A stretch of 64,000 nucleotides of DNA from Siphonodentalium dalli (taxonomy: Eukaryota; Mollusca; Scaphopoda; Gadilida; Siphonodentaliidae): contig CP136061.1 of the NCBI GenBank assembly GCA_032622095.1, positions 185,944,369 to 186,008,368 on the forward strand. The letters run 5' to 3'. The notes beneath the pieces were generated by a model. That model had not been told where the DNA came from and ran no database searches. It worked only from the letters and a program-made list of their open reading frames with translations. Within the stretch, counting starts at the first letter, position 1; every line of letters begins with the position of its first letter. Shown here piece by piece: positions 55,791 through 64,000 of the stretch. A program made the position numbers and the translations under genes.

Positions 55791-55915
55791 AATGCTAAAA
55801 TGCCAGCCCATAACGAATGCGAGTGAAGCGGATAAAATAATGCTAAAATACCAGCCTGTAACGAATACGAGTGAACCCTATTGACATTCAGGGGATATGT
55901 GTATGTTTTACTAAC

Positions 55916-56074
55916 CTGAATGATTTGAAATGTTTGAGTTCATTTAGTCTACAAATCTCATCCCAGCTCTTTTCTGTAAGCCATTTTGGTGCTGGGTTTG
56001 GTATCTTGTTTTCGAGACCAACTCCACCAGTCATAAAGAACATGAACTCTTCATGATCAAGTTCATGTTTTGCC
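55916..56074 (-). CDS. DNAH12: Dynein heavy chain exon (FFMTGGVGLENKIPNP)
   Basis: G + 52 codons + AG: AKHELDHEEFMFFMTGGVGL, ENKIPNPAPKWLTEKSWDEI, CRLNELKHFKSF. (F/L)..GG....N..PNP...WL....W.EI is a dynein block downstream of AAA5. Acceptor TTGCAATTCAG, donor GTTAGTAAAA. The leading G completes CT of exon 62738-62598 (Leu). Confidence 0.94.
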
Positions 56075-56225
56075 CTGAATTGCAAAAAAGAGGGTTAATT
56101 AATTAGTTATCTCTTGTCTATGCTATATAAACAAACCACACAAATAAAGTATGCCTCAAATCACTATTGCATTATTAAAATAAAACAAAATACAGTGTAC
56201 TAAGCTTGAAAAGAGCCATTTGTTT

Positions 56226-56441
56226 TTAACCCTTCAATGACTGGAGCTTCTTGAAATTTTCCGGTAACCTCACATATATAAGAAAATGCATTGGCCTAAT
56301 GATATTCACCTTGATCTTGTAAGCCAGTGCATTCTCTTATATATGCAAGGCTCCCTATGGGAAACTCGCATATATGAGAGAATGCACTGGCACAGAATAT
56401 TTTATGCTGCACCAGTGCTGCTTCCGTCATGAAAGGGTTAA
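56226..56441. mobile_element. TTAA-flanked MITE, CCCTTTCATGACTGG family, complete
   Basis: TTAACCCTTCAATGACTGGAG to CGTCATGAAAGGGTTAA, with a second hairpin arm as in 19557-19819. Confidence 0.88.
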
Positions 56442-56494
56442 AATGGTTTGATTTTTGCTTCTGTAACACATCGATATGACAGCAAACATTCTCT

Positions 56495-57634
56495 TTAATC
56501 CTTCCATGATTGGAGCTTCCTGAAATTTTGCGAAAACCCTGTGCCAATGCATCCTCTTATATATGCGAGTCTCACATAACAATATTTACCTTGACCTTGT
56601 AAGACAGCGCAATCTCTTAAATAGTTGGGAGACTCGCATATCAGCCCTCGAAATTGGAAATAAATTGCCATGGCAACATGCTGCCATGGGTACATCAGTT
56701 TACCACGTCTTTGCCACGACACTTCCATAATACTAAAATGACTGTCATTTGCCCTCCATTTTATCACATTTTATCTTGCGACCAATGAATAACTTCCAAA
56801 ACCCGGCTATCATTGCTGTGTTCAACTTATATTGACAACATTTAAATGTGTCCAAGTCTCCCCCAAGATGTATAGTACGGGTACAACTGACAAAGATACC
56901 CCGTTGTCATTTGCGATAGGATCCAATAGGTTAATGTTTAAAGAGGTCGCGACTTGTGGGAATTCCAAGTGAACCCCCATGCGACAGATGTGTCCGTGTG
57001 GTTTCCATTTGTAATACACTGTGCGTGTCACATGCATTTTTTGTTGTTTATTGCATGACGTCTATTTATAGAATGTGAATGCCTCTCAACATACTATTTC
57101 ATAAAATTTTATGTTTTTGTGAATTTTAATAATTAAAGCATCATGCTGTTTGTGATCTATATAAATAAATTGTATAAAATAATAGAGAATTTATTTATCA
57201 CAAAATCATTCATAAATTTCATGTTTTGAATTTGGAAAATGCCAATCAAGTCAGCTCACTTACGTATAAATAGTTAGGCCTACCTGCTTTAGTTTCCGAC
57301 ATAAATAGGGCCTATATATTATATATATGATGTTACCTGCATTTATACAATGTAATTCACTAATGAATTCATCATTTCAGAGGCGAGTAACTGCTACGAT
57401 AATTACCACATCCTGTTATCTACATGATTACAGTGTACTACTTACAAATACACCTGTTCCCGGCCGCGTAACTGCCACGGCAATAAAATGCCGTGGCAAA
57501 AGGTGTTCACAGCAATTAGCATACCATTGCTGATTGCCGTGGCTAATTTTGAGGGCTGCGCGTATATAAGAGAATGCACTGGTACAGGATCTTTAAAGCT
57601 CCACCAGCGCAGTGCCCGTCCATGAAAGGGTTAA
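56495..57634. mobile_element. TTAA-flanked MITE interrupted by another transposon
   Basis: Left part TTAATCCTTCCATGATTGGAG to GAGACTCGCATAT (56641). Right part CGCGTATATAAGAGAATGC (57559) to CCATGAAAGGGTTAA. Removing the insert restores the family order. Confidence 0.85.
56642..57558. mobile_element. 917-bp CAGCCCTC-ended insertion with 7-bp target duplication
   Basis: CAGCCCTCGAAATTGG at the left is mirrored by AATTTTGAGGGCTG at the right. Flanks CGCATAT and CGCGTAT are a 7-bp duplication with one difference. Subterminal GCCATGGCAA and GCCGTGGCAA motifs occur in both orientations. Non-coding; the superfamily (hAT-like?) is uncertain. Confidence 0.75.
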
Positions 57635-59569
57635 ATATGCCATCATTCAGGTCCATAATTTGAATTAAAACATGGTAAGATATTTTTTTCAAGGTTAAAG
57701 AAATTAGTTAAATGTTTTGAGTCACACTGTCAGGTGTCCAGAAATTGGTGATTTGGCTAGATCACATATCCCAAATGACAAAAAATACCTTGCTATCAGT
57801 ACTTTTTATGTCTCTCTAAATTCAATTTGAGATATTAAAATTTGGATTATTATTTTGAATAGCCATAAAACTATAGTAATTTAAATTATAATATGCCTCT
57901 GATCTGAACAAATAAGGTCTGCATCAATAGAATGACAGTACAACCTAGTTAAGCAATAAAAACTCTTTGTGATAGGTTTCTAAACTAAAGAAAGATCAGT
58001 GTACATACCATTCCAACATAGGTGAGTAATCAAATTAGCTTAAATTAGATGGAACATTAAAATTCCTTCAACAATCCAACTGAAACATTTTGAATATTCA
58101 GCTAATTTTGTGAGAGATATCTCAAAAGATACCTACGTGGAAGATTTCCGAACAAATTCATTGATTTAGCACTGAAAATACATATTTTGTTTCTTATATT
58201 ATTTGATAAATTTGAGATTGTTTCATTTGTGCGGGATCAATTTTTTAGTCAGTGGTTGCATAAAAATTGAAACTGTAGACCATGGGAAGAAAATCTGGAG
58301 CTGTCTTCGCCCTGATATATTTATGGTACTCCATAATTTGGATGATTAAAACAAAGAAAATGTAGTGCATAAAGTTTTTAAATGGTTTCATGTTAAGATA
58401 CCTGGAAGAATTGAAAAGTGAATGTTATTAGGTGAATTTTGGAGCACAAACCGCCATATGGCTTTAAATAGACTGTTATCCAACAAACAACAAACAGCAG
58501 ATAATATAATTTTTGTCTAGTTCTGAAAAGTTTAGAAATTGTTAGTCTATGATAACAAGACTTCTAATAACCAGGTTAAATGTATATGGTAATTGGTTTG
58601 GAGTTCTTGACTTATTACTTATTACTTTTTTTAAATATGTGTTAGCAAAGCAGAATTCTACAGATTTATATATAATTCTAATGTGTCAATATTCATACAT
58701 GAAGATGATCGGGCAGCAACATAAGCAGTGAGGATTAAAATATATTAATATATGGACAAAAGCTACATGATTAAATATATTACTGTGAATGACATTCAAT
58801 TTTAAGCAAAATCAAGCTAATATGTTATCTGCATGCATGCTGCACAATCAAACAGGTAGTTATGTCACATATAATTACATCCACTTCATTTTCTATAGTA
58901 TTTTTCCATTGATATGCCATTGGTTTTCCAAAAGGCTAATGTACGGTACTTAAATAGGAGAAATACAATGAGGTGGAAGTGAACATTAAGAGAAGGAATT
59001 TCATCATGGCAAGAAGTGACATCGCGGCACTGTCACCATAATGTTCCCAATATTCAATTATATTTCCATCTCAAAATGCACTTTCAGGTTTATATTTTTC
59101 ACTGAGATGTAATTATAAATAATAATCATGGTTTCCTAACATTATTACTCAGTTTAAATGCATCATGCTGAACCACAAACTGTTCATAAATCACGATTTA
59201 TAAGTTTGTGATTTGGTATGATGCCTTTAAACTATGTACAAACATCTGGAAACCAATTTTATTACTTAAATATAGTGGTGAAAGCTGATAAAGGACATCC
59301 ACATATCACTCAGAGAAAGATCAGTGTCCTGGCGAATAGTGACAAGCCAAATGTCAGGTCCGGCATTTTGAGGAGTACAGTGCATCTCCATGACCGTCTC
59401 TTTACATATTGGGAGGTTGTCAGCCTAATCAGGACTTTGTAAAGATGGAACATCATTTCGGTGGCAGAATCTATGCTTATAATTTGAATATTTTAAGGAA
59501 AAAGTAAAAGATCTTTGATTGTGTTCTATTATTGGTAGAAGAATCTAAGATGCAGGGAGGCAATTTTAC
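57635..59569. other. No gene seen
   Basis: Dynein intron, AT-rich. Short open frames (for example 59218-59442) have no recognisable motifs. Confidence 0.4.
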
Positions 59570-59833
59570 TTAATCCTTTGTTTACTATTACTCTTCTCAT
59601 TGACGAGTAGATCCCTTGGGAAATGTTCAGATAGCCAGTTCATCTCTAGGCACTTTGTTGAATTATTATCTGAAAATTTCCCTCTCAGGAATATGAATCC
59701 GTTTGCACTTGAACCAACTAATCATCTGTTGTCTTTTAATTTTTCCTGAAAACCCCTCCAGATGGATAATAGATCATTCCAATATATATTTTTATAACTG
59801 AATGGGAGAGGCCATGCAGTTGACAAGGGTTAA
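59570..59833. mobile_element. TTAA-flanked MITE, CCCTTTCTATAC family, diverged
   Basis: TTAATCCTTTGTTTACTATTA, CTCATTGACGAGTAGATCCC, GATCATTCCAATATATATTT, right end AAGGGTTAA. Confidence 0.75.
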
Positions 59834-59938
59834 AATGAGAAGAGGTGCATATTATCACTCCTGGACTCTCAAGAAGCCAAGCCTGACATTCTCAGTTTGC
59901 TGAGCCCATGTTCAGCCTCACACAGTCTAACAAGCATA

Positions 59939-60037
59939 CAGTAATGCCCTAAGTAATCGACTCCATAACCACTAAATCCTGAAAAGTTACCCATAATTCT
60001 GCTGTGGTTATGGAGTCGATTACTTAGGGCATTACTG
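59939..60037. mobile_element. Shortest TA MITE, 99 bp
   Basis: CAGTAATGCCCTAAGTAATCG...ACTAAATCCTGAAAAGTTACC...AGTCGATTACTTAGGGCATT...ACTG with TA flanks. Most of the left arm is deleted, similar to 3533-3625. Confidence 0.85.
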
Positions 60038-60240
60038 TAACCTCAGTATAATCTAAACAGAGTCTCGAATAACTACCATCTCATTTCATTTCCATGAAGA
60101 TCAAGGAAGTTACACACCAAATATGTGATCTTTTTCCACTTTATTGCTGTAAACGGAAATTGGTTTTACATAATAACTTTGATAATCTTTAACCATTTTT
60201 TTTTTCTTACATTTTTTAACAATTATAAAAATTAATATAA

Positions 60241-60366
60241 AATTTGTTAGGCCAATGCATTCTCTTATATATATGTGAGGTGACCTATGGTCAACTCACA
60301 TATATAAGAGAATGCATTAGCACAGGGTTTTCACAACATTCAGGAAGCTCATGTCATGAAAGGGAT
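60241..60366. mobile_element. Partial CCCTTTCATGAC-type MITE
   Basis: Hairpin GGCCAATGCATTCTCTTATA / TATAAGAGAATGCATTAGC, then CACAGGGTTTTCACAACATT, CATGTCATGAAAGGGATA. Ends mutated. Confidence 0.7.
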
Positions 60367-60656
60367 ATATTACACACATTGTACAAAAGTTAATTTCAAT
60401 ATGATGTGGATAATTAGGAAAATGAAGTGATATGCAAATAATTCCAGACTCTGTATATCATGTACTAATTCTGATGAAGACAAACTGTGTTTCAATGTGA
60501 GTAACAGTAAGCAACACACTCAGTATAGCTTAGATGCCATACTCAATCTTACCCTTTACTAGCTTTAGTCGTTGCTCTACAGGAAATTATAGTTATATTT
60601 AAGAGTATTTAAGAAGAAGAAACAATATTCAAGCTTTATGTAGACAACATATATAT

Positions 60657-61829
60657 CAGGGACCAGCCCAGAGGTTTCAAATTTGGAGAAGTCACTTCTC
60701 TCCATTTGGATATTAGGGAGAAGTGTTAACAAGGAGAAGTCATAATTGCTCAAGTTAAATTTACACCCCTCCAGCACCCTTCTATGATGCAGTAAGTATT
60801 ATGCAATACAAGAACCCATTTATAAAACAATTATAATGAGTAAGAACACCATTATAATCAGTAAATATACTTTAAATATACTGCACCCAGGGCCAATAAG
60901 GTTCGGGGTGATTTATGTGGTTCTTTGATCCTGTCATCTGGCAGACATTCCGGTTTTTCGGTACGATCCGTTCCGTATCGGCCGAACTTAAAGTCCGCAT
61001 TTTACATCCGCCCGGAATGCTGCCTCCTTCCGGTAACTGAAAAAGCAATTCACTCTTGAATTATACGCATCGCGCTCCATCCCTCCCCCCTTGGAGCTCC
61101 ATGCCCCGCTTTGTTCGGCGTCCCGAGTGGCACGCCATATTCATTGTTCTGTGATGCCTGTTTTGTTTTGGGCCTAGGGCCCTGTGTGTTTGCATCTCGT
61201 TGCTTCTGTTTGTTTTCCCTTTCAGGTGCTGTGTCATCAGTGCCATTGATCCAGCTTTGGTGCGTCCTGCAGGGGTAACTTTGGTGTTACCCGCCCATAC
61301 CACGGTGCTTAGCCATAGGGAGTTGGGCTGTCCAGTGGTCTCTACTGCCATTCCTGCGTCGCACTCGTTGGGCTTCTCCCTGGTGGCCGTGTGTGCTTAT
61401 TGCTTAGGGCGCCTCATAGCAATTCTTGGGCGCCGGCTCCGAATCGTACCTTAGCTCGTCGGGCCATGCTCATGCCTGCGCTGTACAGCAGTATTTCTTC
61501 AGCGTTCTCTGCTTCGGCTTCTCGTCAGAGCGAAGGCTCTGCTTAATTGGTTTTCCATGCCTATGGGCTATCTGCAGGACAAGCTTATAATGTTACATTA
61601 AAGCTGAGATCATACCCCACTCATGTGTTGTCATTTAAATATTCCATGCAGTAGTGGCAGGGCTGTCACTGGTGGGGGTAGTGTCTCTTGGATCTGAGTG
61701 ATCACATAATGTTAGGAGATATGCATACTGTCATATGAGAGAGGTCAATTCTCATGGGGCCAAAATAGGGAGAACTGGCACATTTTAGGGAGAAGATGTC
61801 TCCCAAGCCGCCCTCTAGGCTGGTCCCTG
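60657..61829. mobile_element. CAGGGACCAGC-ended MITE carrying an insertion
   Basis: CAGGGACCAGCCCAGAGG...CTAGGCTGGTCCCTG with ATATAT on both sides. Outside the insert at 60884-61709 it aligns along its length with 44920-45251. Confidence 0.8.
60884..61709. mobile_element. GC-rich ~826-bp insertion of unknown class
   Basis: It interrupts the MITE between AAATATACTG and TTAGGAGATATGCATAC. It is much richer in GC than its surroundings and contains no convincing protein. TG...CA ends are not seen. Could be a solo terminal repeat of an LTR or DIRS-type element. Limits are accurate to a few bases. Confidence 0.55.
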
Positions 61830-62597
61830 ATATATATACATTATGGTTTAAATATTGAAATATTGACATACACTACTAGGGTTTTAAAACTTCATATTCA
61901 ATTGTTATGGAATACCACATGGAGAAATATGAGAAAAGCAATGAACTGAGTGTCCATAAATATATTGTCTGCTTTGTTTCTATATAACTGTGAGTAAGCA
62001 ATTTTTGACCAACTTAGTAAAGTATGAATTCTCCTGAATGACATGACATGACAATAAGATTTAAAAGATAATAATAATCTGTCAATTCACGGAATACTGT
62101 AAAACAATTGGGTGCCACTTTATTGGCCATACGTCGATAACCTTAACCTGAGTCGGTCACTCTTCCATTAAGCCCAGGTGAGCATACAGCAGCTCTACAC
62201 GCATTTGGAATGAAACCAGCATTATTGATTTCAATTGACTGACCAATGAAAATAAGTTCTCTTTAACTGGATGCTTGATTGGCAAGTGTTTTTTTCCATA
62301 ACATAATTGTTGATCGCAAAGAATTTATCTAATTGTATGGAAATATATTGCTGAAAACTAGACATTTTGACAAATACATTTTATATTAGGCACGTTATAG
62401 AATTTGTCAACACACGTTTCAGTTATAATTGCATAATCAAATCAAAACAAGACTTATTTCTTAAATAATTGTAAAAACATGAAAAAATTCTGTTAAATAA
62501 ATGTAAATAAAGTTTTAACAAATAACAGTTTGAAACACAACAATGAAATAAAAAAGACATATCTATGGAAATTTTACTTTGATAATCTAATACTCAC
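61830..62597. other. No gene seen
   Basis: AT-rich dynein intron. Nothing recognised. Confidence 0.45.
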
Positions 62598-62738
62598 AGT
62601 AGCATATTGGAACAGAGTATGTATGAAAATAGTAACTTGTCCTTCTCAAATAGAGAGCGGCATACGTTACAATACAGATTATATGTGAAGTGATCTGATA
62701 AGTAACGCAATCGCTTCTCCAGGAACTTTGATTTGTTG
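62598..62738 (-). CDS. DNAH12: Dynein heavy chain exon, most upstream in the window
   Basis: C + 46 codons + [48 protein letters not shown]. The [18 protein letters not shown] wording is specific to dynein heavy chains, after AAA5. Acceptor ATTGTTTTCAG, donor GTGAGTATT. It shows that the motor core (AAA1-5, stalk) lies to the right of the window. No further exon is found in 62739-64000. Confidence 0.95.
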
Positions 62739-63454
62739 CTGAAAACAATCAAATGCAAACATGGTAATAAAATATTAAGGGTGAATATATATAGTGAGGT
62801 AGATTAGCAAGTCTAAATATGGATAGATATGCAGCATTAGGTTCTGAGTGTCATCTTCTGTCCACATAAGTGATCACATTCACATCTATTCTTGATTTTG
62901 CAGCATGAATTAGGCAAGACCTGAAGCATGCAACATGTTATTCCCATCATTGAATACGTATTCAGGGTGCCACAACTGCAGCTACAACAACTACAAATTT
63001 ACAACAATTTAGGCCTTGTCCACTTGAAACTTTGAAAGAAACCACAGGTGACATAAACTAGGCTTGAAATGTCAAAAAAACCACTTTTGTTTCAATATTA
63101 CTAGTAACGCGCTGATTTATTAGTCTCTCAAACTCATCAAAAATTATGCTCCAAACATTTTATTTCTACTAAGAGTCTCTTCGAAGTATCACATCTCTGT
63201 TTAAACATGCTATTTTAAAAATTATAATCTGGATAATATCAGTTAGTTCTCGTAAAATTTAGCCTGGGTATACCTGAATATATATTAAATGCAAGAGATG
63301 TTTTCCAGAAGATTATTTATGAGGTGACAGAATATGGTACTCCCTGTAAAATAAAATTAGCTCTAGAGGAAAAAAGCTGCTGCCACCATTACAACATCAA
63401 TCGAGATATATCTCGTTATTAATTAACTATTAATATGTATATGGAGTATGTGGA
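62739..63454. other. No gene seen
   Basis: Dynein intron sequence up to the nested MITE pair. No exon-like frame with dynein motifs. Confidence 0.45.
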
Positions 63455-63898
63455 TTAACCCTTTCTATACTAAATACTCAATGACAAGTACAGTAATGCT
63501 CTAAGTAATCGACCCCTTAGCCACAGCAGAATTATGGGTAACTTTTCTGGATTTCGTCGGAAATATGGCTTGTTGCCATTCATCGGAAAGCTCTCGGAGA
63601 GCTTTCCGATGAATGGCAACAAGCCATATTTCCGACTAAATCCTGAAAAGTTACCCATAATTCTGCTGTGGTTAAGGGGTCGATTACTTAGAGCATTACT
63701 GTAGTTACATTAGGAAATGTAAAACTTATTATCTGATCATTTTCCATTCCCATTACCATTCTGCTCATGTATTATCTGTTTTTTTCTTCTGTTGACTGCC
63801 GTTGTTACCTGAACACCCCTCCAAATGAATAAGACCACTCCAATTGATGTATAATTTTATAACTGATGGGAGAATCCATTTAGTAAAGAAAGGGTTAA
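63455..63898. mobile_element. TTAA-flanked MITE split by a TA MITE
   Basis: TTAACCCTTTCTATACTAAA to TTAGTAAAGAAAGGGTTAA. The left arm is interrupted at CTCAATGACAAGTA / TAGTTACATTAGG by the element at 63491-63701. A further partial copy starts at 63899 and runs off the window. Confidence 0.9.
63491..63701. mobile_element. TA-flanked palindromic MITE with proven TA duplication
   Basis: CAGTAATGCTCTAAGTAATCG to TTAGAGCATTACTG. The two arms are almost perfect complements around GAAAGCTCTCGGAGAGCTTTC. Uninterrupted relatives of its target read GACAAGTAGTTCCC, so TA was duplicated on insertion. Confidence 0.95.
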
Positions 63899-64000
63899 CA
63901 AAATCCTTCTACACTTCTATTATCTTTTCGACTGTCTGTCATCTAATTTTATAACATAAATATCCCCCAAATTAATAATATACCATTCCAATGTATAATT

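Larger units (their letters stand above)
54871..55878. repeat. 48-bp tandem repeat (about 5 units) split by a transposon
   Basis: Units start at 54871, 54919 and 54967 (ATAAAATAATGCTAAAATAC, then CAGCCCGTAACGAATGCGAG, then TGAAGCGG). About two more units follow at 55786-55878. The unit is unrelated in sequence to the 48-bp array at 23301. Confidence 0.85.

Noticed and set aside
61061-61454. Open frames on both strands in the GC-rich insert
   Set aside because: GC-rich DNA has few stops, the two frames overlap antisense, and neither has a motif.

Overview
This is nuclear DNA from an animal, most likely a marine invertebrate (lophotrochozoan-like, species not determined). The evidence is AT-rich sequence, small phase-consistent exons separated by long introns, a cilium/flagellum dynein gene, a CaMKI gene, TTAGGG-type interstitial telomeric repeats and a very dense load of short non-autonomous DNA transposons. 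No bacterial operon, CRISPR or prophage structure is present.

Two host genes lie on the minus strand. (1) The 3' end of an axonemal dynein heavy chain gene, closest by motif content to DNAH12 (DNAH3/7/12 group), runs from 62738 down to 20578. Fourteen exons join with perfect phase into 782 codons plus TAG, covering the AAA6 and C-terminal region, with AATAAA about 140 bp past the stop. (2) The 5' end of a CaMK1 gene: the ATG exon (12283-12198) and the exon with the glycine-rich loop and catalytic lysine (8719-8585). The rest lies left of the window. A consensus CRE sits 87 bp upstream of the CaMK1 ATG.

Layout. 1-3114: two adjacent hAT-like copies. 4460-9990: CaMK1 intron DNA with internally repetitive 'AGCTCAAC' elements and a nested hAT-like pair. 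12.3-20.4 kb: intergenic, with several MITEs. 20.5-22.1 kb: last two dynein exons. 22.1-36.5 kb: a 14.4-kb dynein intron holding a 2.57-kb TTAA-flanked element filled by 45 copies of a 48-bp repeat, two head-to-tail Helitron-like elements and a near-perfect 353-bp palindrome. 36.5-62.7 kb: the other twelve dynein exons, with introns carrying a LINE 3' fragment, a 1.77-kb 'AGCTCAAC' element, and many TTAA- and TA-flanked MITEs, several nested.

The most notable results are: the array-bearing TTAA element with a duplicated 5-unit higher-order pattern; a 78-bp duplication that gives a dynein exon a second, in-frame 3' splice site; the 353-bp palindrome; a MITE whose hairpin tip was replaced by a copy of its own flank; a 30-bp element consisting only of its two ends; and an NRF1-like coding fragment inside a dynein intron. 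At least seven TTAA-flanked families coexist here, which suggests TTAA-specific (piggyBac-type) mobilisation has shaped the locus.
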